A DNA stretch of 64,000 bases. It comes from Roseococcus sp. GTDB lineage: Bacteria > Pseudomonadota > Alphaproteobacteria > Acetobacterales > Acetobacteraceae. Each line of letters begins with the position of its first letter. Within the stretch, counting starts at the first letter, position 1. Below are positions 1-9,210 of this stretch, in pieces. The stretch is taken from NCBI GenBank assembly GCA_026414745.1, contig JAOAIK010000019.1, forward strand, positions 31,710-95,709, written 5' to 3'. Made by a program: the position numbers and the translations under genes. The notes beneath the pieces were generated by a model. The model saw only the letters and a program-made list of their open reading frames with translations, had not been told where the DNA came from and made no database searches.

Positions 1-3000
1 GTGGCGGGACGGGCGCGCGTCGCCTTCGTCTTCTCGGGGAACGGCAGCCAGTGGCCCGGCATGGGCCGGGCGGCCTACCGGGCCAATCGCCGCTTCCGCG
101 CCGTCTTCGACGAGATCGCCGAACGGGTGCGCGCGGAGGGCGGAACCTGCCCGCTCGCGACCATGGAGGCCGCCGATTGCGCCGAGCGGCTGCGCCTGAC
201 CAGCGCCGCCCAGCCGCTCATCTTCGCCACCCAGATCGCGCTCGTCGCGGCGCTGGAGGCGCAAGGCCTGCGCCCCGACGTGATCCTCGGCCATTCCGTC
301 GGCGAGGTGGCGGCGGCCTGCGCCTCGGGCGCGCTCCGGCTCGAGGACGCGGTGCGGCTGATCGTGCGCCGCAGCGCCCAGCAGGAGTTCGCGCGCGATC
401 TCGGCCGCATGGCGGTGCTCGCCTGCGACGGGGCGCGCGCCGCCGACCTCATCGCCGAGGCGGGCGGGGGCAACGTGGAGGTGGCGGCCCTCAACGGCCC
501 GGCCTCGACCACCATCTCGGGCTCGCACGAGGGCGTCGCCGGGGTGGTCGCCGCGGCGCGGCGGGAACGGCTCGCCGCCGTCCAGCTCGATATCGAGTAC
601 CCCTTCCACAGCGCGCTGCTCGAGCCCGCGCGCGCAGCGCTGATCGCGGCCCTGGAAGGCATCGTCCCGCAACCGACCCACACGCCCTTCGTGTCGACCG
701 TCACCGGCCAGGTCACCGCAGGCGATTGCCTCGATCCGGCCTACTGGTGGTCGAATGTGCGCGCGCCGGTGCTGTTCCAGCCGGCCGTGGAGGCGGCGCT
801 GGCCGAGGCCTCGGTGGTGGTGGAGATCGGCCCCCGCCCCATCCTCGGGGGCACGATCGCCGAGGTAGCCCGGGCGGCGGGGCGCCGCGCTGCCGTGCTG
901 CCGAGCCTGACGCAGGAGGCCCCGCCGCCGGGCGGCGATCCCATCCGACGCATCGTCCTCGAGGCGCTGGCGCGCGGCGCCGATCCCGGGCCGCGCCAGC
1001 ACCCGGCGCCGAGCCCGCGCCGCGGCCCGCGCCGGCTCCCGCGCATGCGCTGGAACCGCACGCGCTACCGCATCGACCCGACGCCCGAGGCATACGGGAT
1101 CTACGGCGTCGAGCACACCCCGGTGCATCCGCTGCTCGGCGCGCGCATCGCCCCGGGCGGCGCGGAATGGCGCCACCTGCTCGGGACCGACATCCTTCCC
1201 TTCCTCGCGGGGCATCGCGTGGACGGCGAGGTGGTCGTCCCCGCCACCGCCTACATCGAGATCATGATCGCCGCGGGGCGCGAGGCGCTGGGCACCGCCC
1301 GTCTGCGCGTGGAGATGCTCGACATTCTCCGCCCGCTCGTGCTCGAGCCCGGCGAGCCGCGCGAGCTCAGCGTCACCTGGCACGAGGCGGACCGGACGGT
1401 GCTGGTGCGCTCGCGCCGTCGCTTCGAGCCCGCCGAGAGCTTCGTCCTGCACGCCCGGGGCATGGTCTCGGTCGAGTCCGGCGCGCAGCCCGCCGCCCCG
1501 CCGGAGCCCGCCAACCTCGAATGGGAGGGGCGGGAGTCGGTCTATGCCGCGGGCGAGGCGGCGCGCATGGGCTATTCGGGCGCCTTCCGCTCCGTCGTGG
1601 CCTGCGGCCGCGCGGGGGCCGTCACTGTCGTCGAGATCGCGCCGAGCAACCCCGATCTCGGCGCCTTCAGCGACGTGTTCGCCACCGACCCGGTCTCCTT
1701 CGACGCCGCCTTGCACGGCTTGATGCTCGGGATCGAGCGCAAGCCCGGCGTGGTGGCGGGAGAGCTGCCGGTGCGCGTCGCCCGGCTCTCGCTCTACGAA
1801 CCGGGGCGGCGGGCGCACCGGTCGCTGGCGCGGCTCATCCGGCGCACGCGCGGCGCGCGCGTCTTCGACGTCGATCTGCTCTCCGCCTCCGGCTCGGTGG
1901 TGGCGCGGGCGGAGGGCGTGGTCATGCGCCGCGTGACCTATGCGGCATGGCGGCCGGAGGATCGCGTCGTCCGGGTGCGCGAGGAGGAATGGTCGCCGGC
2001 CCGCCTCGACCTCGCCGCGGCGCTGCGCGAGGTGGCCAGCGCGGCCAGGGATCAGCACCGCGCCGAGCGCGAGGCCCTGGCCGACTTCGCCCTGGCCGCC
2101 GCCGCGCGGGCGGTGCTGGACGCGGCCGGGCCGCGATTCCTCCCCTCCGGCCCGGCGCGCCTGCCCTCCGGCGCGCGCACCGCCTGGCAGGCGCTCACCG
2201 ACGCGCTCCTGGAAGAGGGTCTGCTGCGCCAGGAGGGCGCGCTCCTCGCCTTCGCCCGGCCCGCGGAGCTGCCCATGCCGGCCGAGGCGCTGCGCCTGCT
2301 TGCGCGTCGCGCGCCCGCCGCCCCGGCCGATCTCCGCCTCGCCGCGCACATGCTCGGGGCGCTGCCCGCGCTGCTCGCCACCGGGGCCCCCACGCCCGAA
2401 GGCCCGCCCCTCGCCGAGGTGATCGCCGGCCATTCCGTGTTCCTCGCGCCGGTGCTCGATGCCGCGCGCCGGGTGGTGGAGCGCCTCGCCGCGGACCACC
2501 CCGAGCGGCAGCTCCGCCTCGGGCTCACCGAAGACGCACTGCCGGGGTTGCTGCCGCGGCTTCTGCCCCTGGCGCGCGAGCGGCGGATCAGCCTCCGCCT
2601 GCTCACCGCCGCGCCGGAGGCCGCGGAGGGCGTGCTCGCCCGGCTCGGTGCGGGCGAGCTGGTGGGCATCGGCGATCCGGCCTCCGAGGAGGAATCGCAA
2701 AGCCTTGACCTGCTGCTCGCCGTGGCTGCCCAGCCGCTCGGCGAGGGCACCCCCTCCGCGCTCGATCTGCTGCGCGGGCTGGCGCGGGCGGAGTGCCCGG
2801 TGCTGGTGGCCTCCCCGGCCCACCACACGGCGATCGACCTGCTGCACGCCGCCACGCCGGACTGGTTCCGTCTCTCGCTGAGGCCCGAGGAGCCGGTGGG
2901 GGCGTGGCCCTTCCCCGAGGAGACGGACGCCGCCCTGCTCGGCGCCGGCTTTCGCCCCGCCTGCGCACCGGCCATCCTGCCGGACGGGTCGCGACTGCTC

Positions 3001-5703
3001 GCCGTGGTGCCGGAGGTGCTGCCGCAACCCGCCTCCCCGCCGGCGCCGCGGCCGGGTGAGGGCCTCCTCCTGTTCGGCCTGCGCGCCTCGGCGATGCAAC
3101 GGCTCGCCGGCTGGCTGCCGGGGGCGGAGCTGTGCAGCTTCCCCGAGCCCGGGCCGCTCGCGGCGGCGCTGGCGGAACGTCGCCAGGCCGCCGGCCGCCG
3201 GGCCGTGGCCGTGGATGTCGATCTTCCCCGCCCTCATCCGGTGCGCGAGGCGGTGGCGGGGCGCATCCTGCGGCTGCGCGGCCTCGCCATGGCGCTGGCG
3301 CGGCAGGGGGGCAGCCCACGCCTCTACATCCTGTGCGAGGAGGAGGACGCTGTGGCGCATGCCGTCGCCGCCTTCGGCCGGGTGATGATGAACGAGTTCC
3401 CCGAGATCGAGGTGGTGCTGTTGCGCACCGAGCGGGGCTGCCCCGGCGACGCGCTGGCGGAGGCGCTGCGCCGCAGCCTGGCCGAGCCCTTGGCCGAGCG
3501 GGAGATTGTGGTGCGCGGCCGCGGCCTTTCCGTTCCGCGGGCGGTGCGGCTCAGCGCGCCGCTGCGGGCCCCCGAGCCCGGCCGGGAGCGCACGCGCCTC
3601 GGCGCCGAACCGGGCGGGCTCGACCGGCTCGCCTGGCGCGTGGAGCCCCGCCGGCCGCCCCGCGCAGGGGAGGTGGAGGTGGAGGTCGCCGCGACCGGCC
3701 TCAACTTCCGCGACGTCATGCTCGGCCTTGGCGTGCTCGACGACGAGATCCTCGGCGAGGGGCTGACCAACGGCGCGCTGGGCTTCGAGTTCGCGGGACG
3801 CGTGCGGGCCGTCGGGCCGGAAGTGGGCGGCTTCGCCGTCGGCGACGTGGTGATGGGCTTCGCCGCCGATGCCTTCGCCTCGCATGTCACCCTGCCGGTG
3901 GGACAGGTGTTCCGGGCCCCGCGCGGCCTCGCCCCCGAGGCGGCGGCCGCGATCCCGGTCGCCTTCGTCACCGCGTGGTATTCGCTGGTGGAGACGGCGC
4001 GGCTGCGCGCGGGCGAGACGGTGCTGATCCAGGGCGGCGCGGGGGCGGTCGGGCTGGCCGCGCTGCAGATCGCCAAGCTCCAGGGCGCGCGGGTGGTCGC
4101 CGCTGCGGGCACGGCCGAGAAGCGGGAACTGCTCCGCCATCTCGGGGCGGACATCACCGTGGACTCGCGCAGCCCGACACTCGAGGAGGAGGTGCGGGCG
4201 GCGACCGGGGGCGTCGAGGTGGTGCTGAACTCCGTGGCCGGGGACGCCATGCGCGCGGGGCTGCGGCTGCTCAAGCCCTTCGGGCGCTTCATCGAACTCG
4301 GCAAGCGCGATTTCCTGGACAACACCCGGCTGCCGCTGCGCCCCTTCCTGCGCAACCTTGCCTATGTCGGGGTGGACCTCGACCAGCTCCTGCGCGAGGC
4401 GCCGCACCTCGCCGCCGAGGCCGCGCGCCGGGTCATCGAGGCCTTCGAAGCCGGCGCGCTGCATTCCATCCCCTACATGCTGTTCGATGGCCCCTCGGCC
4501 CCCGAGGCCTTCCGGCTGCTCCAGGCCTCGGGGCATGTGGGCAAGCTGCTGGTGCGGCCGGCCGCGTTGGGCTTCCCGGCGGCGGAGGGCCAGCCGGCCT
4601 TTCGCCCGGGCCCAGGAGCCCATGTCGTGCTGGGCGGCACGGGCGGCTTCGGCCTGGCCACGGCCCTGTGGCTGGCCGAGCGGGGGGCGCGGACGGTCAT
4701 CGTCGCCTCCCGTCGGGGCGAGATCGCGCCCGAGGCGACGGCCCAGGTGCAGGCTGCCCAGGCGCGCGGCTGCCGGATCCTCGCCGAGCGCCTGGATGTG
4801 ACCGTCACCGAGGAGGTGATCGCCGCCGTGGCGCGCTGGCGGCGGGAACATGGCGCGATCGCCGGCGTCATCCACAGCGCCATGGTGCTGGACGATGGCA
4901 TGATCATCGGCCTCACTCCCGAGCGGCTGCACAGCGTGCTGGCGCCAAAGGTGGACGGGATGCGCGCCCTGGTCGCGGCCACCGAAGGGCAGGCGCTCGA
5001 CTATCTCGTCGCCTATTCCTCGACCACCACGCTGGTCGGGAGCCCCGGCCAGGCGGCCTATGTCGCCGCGAACGCCTATCTGGAGGGCGCGGTGCTCGAG
5101 CTGCGCGCGCGCGGCGTGCCCGCACTCGCCGTCTGCTGGGGCGCGATCTCCGATGTGGGCGTGATCGCCCGCACCCAGGGCCTGGGCGAGCGCCTGCGCG
5201 CCTCCACGGGCGTGGCCGGCGTGCCCGCCCGGGACGCGCTCGAGCATCTCGGCCTCCTGCTCGCCAACCCGGGCGCCGCCCCGGCCATCAGCAGCTATTC
5301 GGTGCTGCGCTGGTCTCCCTCGGCGGGGAAACTGGCCACGCTCCGCGCCCCCTATTTCGGCCAGGTCTTCGGGCCGGCGACGCAGCGCATGGGCGCGGCG
5401 GCGGAAGAGGCGCTCGACCTCTCCCGCCTGCCACGGGAGGAGGCGCAGCGCCGCCTCGCGGATCTCGTGCGCGAGGAGGTGGCGCGGATCCTGCGGCTGC
5501 CGGTCGAGGACATCGACACGGACCGGCCCCTCATCGACATCGGGCTCGATTCCCTCATGGCGCTGGAGCTGCGGTTGATGCTGGAAAAACGCACCGGGCT
5601 CGAGCTACCCATGTTGGCCCTGGGGGGAGGTCGTTCCGTTCAGGAACTGGTCAGCCGCATGGTGGCATCTCATGTTCCGGGTGAGCGCGCTGGCGGGGCG
5701 TGA
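1..5703 (+). CDS. Type I polyketide synthase, highly reducing, 5'-truncated by window (AT-DH-ER-KR-ACP seen)
   Basis: The gene builds a reduced polyketide chain on its own carrier domain. The 1900 residues in the window open inside the acyltransferase, so the ketosynthase must lie upstream and the GTG at base 1 is probably not the true start. The acyltransferase has GHSVGE (Ser99) and YPFH (200-203); the Phe fits malonyl rather than methylmalonyl choice. The dehydratase has HxxxGxxxxP at His405 and a DxxxH pair at Asp568/His572. Residues about 650-1190 carry no clear catalytic motif and look like a degenerate methyltransferase plus structural ketoreductase half. The enoylreductase follows with its NADPH loop at 1345-1351. 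The ketoreductase has GGTGGFG at 1545-1551, an LDD motif at 1630-1632 (B-type stereochemistry) and Tyr1687/Asn1691. The carrier domain ends the protein with GLDS, Ser1851 being the pantetheine site. There is no thioesterase, so release probably depends on the next gene. Confidence 0.93.
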   Translation: MAGRARVAFVFSGNGSQWPGMGRAAYRANRRFRAVFDEIAERVRAEGGTCPLATMEAADCAERLRLTSAAQPLIFATQIALVAALEAQGLRPDVILGHSVGEVAAACASGALRLEDAVRLIVRRSAQQEFARDLGRMAVLACDGARAADLIAEAGGGNVEVAALNGPASTTISGSHEGVAGVVAAARRERLAAVQLDIEYPFHSALLEPARAALIAALEGIVPQPTHTPFVSTVTGQVTAGDCLDPAYWWSNVRAPVLFQPAVEAALAEASVVVEIGPRPILGGTIAEVARAAGRRAAVLPSLTQEAPPPGGDPIRRIVLEALARGADPGPRQHPAPSPRRGPRRLPRMRWNRTRYRIDPTPEAYGIYGVEHTPVHPLLGARIAPGGAEWRHLLGTDILPFLAGHRVDGEVVVPATAYIEIMIAAGREALGTARLRVEMLDILRPLVLEPGEPRELSVTWHEADRTVLVRSRRRFEPAESFVLHARGMVSVESGAQPAAPPEPANLEWEGRESVYAAGEAARMGYSGAFRSVVACGRAGAVTVVEIAPSNPDLGAFSDVFATDPVSFDAALHGLMLGIERKPGVVAGELPVRVARLSLYEPGRRAHRSLARLIRRTRGARVFDVDLLSASGSVVARAEGVVMRRVTYAAWRPEDRVVRVREEEWSPARLDLAAALREVASAARDQHRAEREALADFALAAAARAVLDAAGPRFLPSGPARLPSGARTAWQALTDALLEEGLLRQEGALLAFARPAELPMPAEALRLLARRAPAAPADLRLAAHMLGALPALLATGAPTPEGPPLAEVIAGHSVFLAPVLDAARRVVERLAADHPERQLRLGLTEDALPGLLPRLLPLARERRISLRLLTAAPEAAEGVLARLGAGELVGIGDPASEEESQSLDLLLAVAAQPLGEGTPSALDLLRGLARAECPVLVASPAHHTAIDLLHAATPDWFRLSLRPEEPVGAWPFPEETDAALLGAGFRPACAPAILPDGSRLLAVVPEVLPQPASPPAPRPGEGLLLFGLRASAMQRLAGWLPGAELCSFPEPGPLAAALAERRQAAGRRAVAVDVDLPRPHPVREAVAGRILRLRGLAMALARQGGSPRLYILCEEEDAVAHAVAAFGRVMMNEFPEIEVVLLRTERGCPGDALAEALRRSLAEPLAEREIVVRGRGLSVPRAVRLSAPLRAPEPGRERTRLGAEPGGLDRLAWRVEPRRPPRAGEVEVEVAATGLNFRDVMLGLGVLDDEILGEGLTNGALGFEFAGRVRAVGPEVGGFAVGDVVMGFAADAFASHVTLPVGQVFRAPRGLAPEAAAAIPVAFVTAWYSLVETARLRAGETVLIQGGAGAVGLAALQIAKLQGARVVAAAGTAEKRELLRHLGADITVDSRSPTLEEEVRAATGGVEVVLNSVAGDAMRAGLRLLKPFGRFIELGKRDFLDNTRLPLRPFLRNLAYVGVDLDQLLREAPHLAAEAARRVIEAFEAGALHSIPYMLFDGPSAPEAFRLLQASGHVGKLLVRPAALGFPAAEGQPAFRPGPGAHVVLGGTGGFGLATALWLAERGARTVIVASRRGEIAPEATAQVQAAQARGCRILAERLDVTVTEEVIAAVARWRREHGAIAGVIHSAMVLDDGMIIGLTPERLHSVLAPKVDGMRALVAATEGQALDYLVAYSSTTTLVGSPGQAAYVAANAYLEGAVLELRARGVPALAVCWGAISDVGVIARTQGLGERLRASTGVAGVPARDALEHLGLLLANPGAAPAISSYSVLRWSPSAGKLATLRAPYFGQVFGPATQRMGAAAEEALDLSRLPREEAQRRLADLVREEVARILRLPVEDIDTDRPLIDIGLDSLMALELRLMLEKRTGLELPMLALGGGRSVQELVSRMVASHVPGERAGGA

Positions 5704-5749
5704 TCCCACGGCGCAGTCGGACAAAAGTGGGAAGGCGGGCCGGGAAACG

Positions 5750-7111
5750 ATGGAAGACCATGCAAGAGCCGGCGCAGCAGGCGGAGCCGAGGCAGGCGTG
5801 GACACTGACCTGGCGGCGCCCGCCGCCGAGGCGCGCCCCTCCTCCGTGCCGACACCGGCGGCCGAACGCCGGCGCCAGAGGCTGCGCATCCCGCAACTTC
5901 CTCTCGCCCGCTCCAGCCCCTCCTTCGCCGAACACCCCGCCTTTCTCGAGATCACCCGTGGCCGCGTCCTGACGCAGCTCGCAGGGCTGCGCGACCCCTA
6001 TTACCGGCGTCACGAAGGCCGGGCCGGGCCGCGCACCTCCGTCGACGGCCGGACGCTGCTCAACTTCACGAGCTACGACTATCTCGGCCTGAACGGCCAT
6101 CCCGAGGTGCTGGCCGCGCACCAGGAGGCGGCGGAGCGCTTCGGCACCACCGTCTCCGGCAGCCGCCTCACCTCGGGCGAGCGCGAGATCCACGCCGCGC
6201 TGGAGGCGGCCCTGGCCGAAGTCTATGGCGCCGAGGCGGGGCTGCTGTTCGTCAGCGGCCACGCCACGCCCGCCTCGGTGTTCCAGGCCATCCTGAACCC
6301 CGGCGATCTGATCCTTCACGACGCGCTGATGCACAACTGCGCCGTGGTGGGCGCCGCCGCCGCGCGCTGCCACCGCCGCGCCTTCCGTCACAACGACCTC
6401 GACCAGCTCGAGCGGCTCCTCGCCCGCAGCCGCCACGAATACGGCCAGGTGCTGATCGTCACCGAGGGCCTCTTCTCGATGGACGGCGACGGCGTGCCGC
6501 TGGACGCGCTGCTGCGCATCAAGGAGCGCTACGGCGCGTGGCTGATGGTGGACGAGGCCCATGCCCTGGGCACGCTCGGCGCCACGGGCCGCGGCAGCCA
6601 CGAGCACGCGGGGGTGGATCCCGCCAGGGTGGACATCTGGTTCGGCACCCTCTCCAAGGCCCTGGTGAGTTGCGGCGGCTATGTCTGCGGCGCGCGCCCG
6701 CTGATCGAGATCCTGCGCGCCCGCGCTCCCGGCCTCGTCTATTCGGTGGGCATGCCCGCGCCCACCGCCGCCGCCAGCCTGGCCGCGCTTCGGGTGATGC
6801 GCCGCGAGCCGGAGCGGGTGGCCCGGCTGCAGGCCTTGAGCCGCCGCTTCCACAAGGGGCTTCGGGCGATCGGCGCCGACACCGGCACCGCCTGGGGAGT
6901 GGCCATCCTGCCCACGATCATCGGCAGCGATCTCGGCACGCTGCAGACCGCGGAGGCGCTCGAGGCGCTCGGCGTGCTCGCCTTTCCTGTGGTCCAGCCA
7001 GGCGTCCCCGAGGGGGCGGCGCGCCTGCGCTTCTTCATCTCCGCGGCCCATGAGGAGAAGGACCTGGACCGCGCCCTGGTCGCCATCGCCGAGGTGCTGC
7101 CGCGGCAATGA
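5750..7111 (+). CDS. Alpha-oxoamine synthase (PLP-dependent; AONS/serine palmitoyltransferase family)
   Basis: Enzymes of this family condense an acyl thioester with an amino acid and lose CO2, giving an alpha-oxoamine; members include KBL, BioF, HemA and serine palmitoyltransferase. The 453-residue protein has about 60 Pro/Ala-rich residues, then the fold-type I core: YDYLGL early, the stacking His195, DEAH (Asp268, His271) and the PLP lysine Lys303 in GTLSKA. FRHND is present as in serine palmitoyltransferases. I chose ATG 5750, preceded by GGGAAACG; an ATG at 5672 would overlap the polyketide synthase. Its place 46 bases behind a synthase without thioesterase suggests that it takes the chain from that carrier domain. 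There are no biotin genes beside it, so a BioF role is less likely. The amino acid substrate cannot be told from the sequence. Confidence 0.85.
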   Translation: MEDHARAGAAGGAEAGVDTDLAAPAAEARPSSVPTPAAERRRQRLRIPQLPLARSSPSFAEHPAFLEITRGRVLTQLAGLRDPYYRRHEGRAGPRTSVDGRTLLNFTSYDYLGLNGHPEVLAAHQEAAERFGTTVSGSRLTSGEREIHAALEAALAEVYGAEAGLLFVSGHATPASVFQAILNPGDLILHDALMHNCAVVGAAAARCHRRAFRHNDLDQLERLLARSRHEYGQVLIVTEGLFSMDGDGVPLDALLRIKERYGAWLMVDEAHALGTLGATGRGSHEHAGVDPARVDIWFGTLSKALVSCGGYVCGARPLIEILRARAPGLVYSVGMPAPTAAASLAALRVMRREPERVARLQALSRRFHKGLRAIGADTGTAWGVAILPTIIGSDLGTLQTAEALEALGVLAFPVVQPGVPEGAARLRFFISAAHEEKDLDRALVAIAEVLPRQ

Positions 7112-7761
7112 CCCCGAACCGCCGCAACAAGGGCCTGCTCGCCGGGCCCGAGGCGGCCGTGCTCGATGCCCTGATCCCTCTCCTGCCGCGCTGGGTGACT
7201 CCCGATCAGCTCTCGGTGCTGGGCGTGGCGGGCGCGGGCCTTGCGGGGCTCGGCTTCGCCTTCGCGCTCGACAATCGCGGCTTCCTGCTGCTCGCCTGCG
7301 CGGGGATCGCGCTGAACTGGCTCGGAGATTCGCTCGACGGGCGGCTTGCGCGGCACCGCGGGATCGAGCGGCCCGCCATGGGCTTCCTGCTCGACAACGG
7401 CCTCGACACGCTGAGCTACTTCCTCTTCGCCACCGGCTACGCCGTCTCGGGCCTGGTCTGGGCGCCGGTGCCCTACATCCTGCTCGCCCTCTACTACATG
7501 CTGGCCAACCTGGCCCTGGCGCGGCTCGCGGTGACCGGCGTGTTCGACCTCTCGGTCGGCACGATCGGCACCACCGAGATCCGCGCCGGGCTGGTGATCG
7601 TGGCGGGCGCGGTGGCGGTGATGAGCAACGAGGCCATCCAGGCCCCGCTGCTGTTCGGCTTCGCGATCTTCGACCTGCTCTGCTTCGCCTGGATGGCGCT
7701 GATGATCGTCTCCTACCTGCTCACCCTCCGCGCGGACGTGCGGGACGCGCGGGGCGAGTGA
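7108..7761 (+). CDS. CDP-alcohol phosphatidyltransferase family membrane protein
   Basis: Members of this family move a phospho-alcohol between CMP and an acceptor alcohol in the membrane. The 217-residue protein is mostly hydrophobic helices and holds the family motif DSLDGRLAR followed by G, D and D of the metal site (GFLLDNGLD). I count nine residues between AR and G, one more than the usual eight. The ATG overlaps the stop of the oxoamine synthase (ATGA), so the two are translationally coupled. The context suggests that it adds a phosphate-linked headgroup to the lipid made by the first two genes, or that the lipid alcohol is its acceptor. Its stop codon abuts the stop of gatB on the other strand with no base between. 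Substrate unknown. Confidence 0.8.
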   Translation: MTPNRRNKGLLAGPEAAVLDALIPLLPRWVTPDQLSVLGVAGAGLAGLGFAFALDNRGFLLLACAGIALNWLGDSLDGRLARHRGIERPAMGFLLDNGLDTLSYFLFATGYAVSGLVWAPVPYILLALYYMLANLALARLAVTGVFDLSVGTIGTTEIRAGLVIVAGAVAVMSNEAIQAPLLFGFAIFDLLCFAWMALMIVSYLLTLRADVRDARGE

Positions 7762-9210
7762 TCAGCCGAGCTTCGCCTTCAGCACCTCGTTGACCAGCGC
7801 CGGGTTGCCCTTGCCCGCCATGGCCTTCATGGTCTGGCCGACGAAGAAGCCGAAGAGCTTCTCCTTGCCGGCACGATACTCCGCCACCTTGTCGGCATGC
7901 GCGGCGAGCACCGCCTCCACCGCCGCGGCGATGGCGCCCGCATCGGTCACCTGCCGCAGGCCGCGCCGTTCGACGATGGCGGCGGGCGGCTCGTCGGCCT
8001 CCAGCATCGCCTCGAACACCTCCTTGGCGAGCTTGCCCGAAAGGGTGCCGTCGGCGATCAGGTCGAGAAGCTCGCCGAGGTGCCGCGCGCTGACGGGGCT
8101 GTCGGTGACGCTGCGCTTGAGGCGGTTGAGCGCGGCGAAATACTCCCCCGTCACCCAGTTCGCCGCGAGCTTCGCGTCGCGCCCGCGCGCCACCTCCTCG
8201 AAGAAGGCCGCGGTCTCGCGCTCGATGGTCAGCACATGCGCGTCATAGGGGGTGAGGCCCATGGCGATGTAGCGGGCGCGGCGCTGGTCCGGCAGCTCGG
8301 GCAGCGTGGCCTTGAGCTGGTCCACCCAGGACTGCTCGAGCACGAGCGGCGGCAGGTCGGGATCGGGGAAGTAGCGGTAGTCGTGCGCGTCCTCCTTCGA
8401 GCGCATGGAGCGCGTCACGCCGCGCGCCACGTCGAAGAGGCGCGTCTCCTGCTCGACCACACCGCCCGCTTCCCAGATCTCGATCTGCCGGCGCGCCTCG
8501 GCCTCGACGGCCTGCATGACGAACTTCACGCTGTTGACGTTCTTGACCTCGCAGCGCGTGCGGTAGCCCTCGCCCGGGCGGCGCACGCTGACATTGACGT
8601 CGGCGCGCAGCGAGCCCTCGTCCATGTTGCCGTCGCAGGTGCCGAGGTAGCGCATGATCTGCCTGAGCTTGGCGAGATAGGCGCCGGCCTCCTCGGGCGA
8701 GCGGATGTCGGGTTCGGAGACGATCTCCATCAGCGCCACGCCGGCGCGGTTGAGGTCGATGAAGCTCTTCGTCGGGTGCTGGTCGTGCAGGGACTTGCCG
8801 GCATCCTGCTCGAGGTGGAGGCGGGTGATGCCGATCGTCTTCGTGCTGCCGTCGGAGAGCGTGATCTCGACCGAACCGCGGCCGACGATGGGGTGCGCAT
8901 ACTGGCTGATCTGATAGCCCTGCGGCAGATCGGCGTAGAAGTAGTTCTTGCGGTCGAAGCGCGACCAGAGATGGATCTCGGCGTTCAGGCCGAGGCCGGT
9001 GCGCACCGCCTGGGCGATGCACTCCTCGTTGATGACGGGCAGCATGCCCGGAAAGCCCGCATCGACGAAGCTGACCTGGCTGTTCGGCTCGGCGCCGAAG
9101 GCGGTGGCGGCGCCGGAGAAGAGCTTGGCCTTGGAGAGCACCTGGGCGTGGACCTCGAGGCCCACCACCACCTCCCAGGGGCCCGTGTCGCCTTGGATGG
9201 TGTAGCTCAT
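7762..9210 (-). CDS. gatB: Aspartyl/glutamyl-tRNA(Asn/Gln) amidotransferase subunit B
   Basis: GatB binds the mischarged Glu-tRNA(Gln) or Asp-tRNA(Asn) and activates it with ATP for amidation by the GatCAB complex in the cytoplasm. The 482 residues match the family in length. The N-terminus shows GLEVHAQV and the FPGMLPV and LPQGYQIS segments of the GatB/Yqey core, and the C-terminal YqeY-like helical domain ends near GKGNPALV. The start ATG overlaps the gatA stop (ATGA at 9207-9210). It is the last gene of gatC-gatA-gatB. It ends directly against the convergent CDP-alcohol transferase gene. Confidence 0.98.
   Translation of the reverse strand: MSYTIQGDTGPWEVVVGLEVHAQVLSKAKLFSGAATAFGAEPNSQVSFVDAGFPGMLPVINEECIAQAVRTGLGLNAEIHLWSRFDRKNYFYADLPQGYQISQYAHPIVGRGSVEITLSDGSTKTIGITRLHLEQDAGKSLHDQHPTKSFIDLNRAGVALMEIVSEPDIRSPEEAGAYLAKLRQIMRYLGTCDGNMDEGSLRADVNVSVRRPGEGYRTRCEVKNVNSVKFVMQAVEAEARRQIEIWEAGGVVEQETRLFDVARGVTRSMRSKEDAHDYRYFPDPDLPPLVLEQSWVDQLKATLPELPDQRRARYIAMGLTPYDAHVLTIERETAAFFEEVARGRDAKLAANWVTGEYFAALNRLKRSVTDSPVSARHLGELLDLIADGTLSGKLAKEVFEAMLEADEPPAAIVERRGLRQVTDAGAIAAAVEAVLAAHADKVAEYRAGKEKLFGFFVGQTMKAMAGKGNPALVNEVLKAKLG

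Noticed and set aside
1..3. GTG at base 1 as the true start of the PKS
   Set aside because: The protein would begin inside the acyltransferase without its KS-AT linker. Truncation by the window edge is simpler.
3132..5684. 850-residue ORF on + strand in a second frame inside the PKS
   Set aside because: It is Arg/Gly/Pro/Ala-rich shadow coding with no domain. The main frame carries intact ER, KR and ACP motifs.
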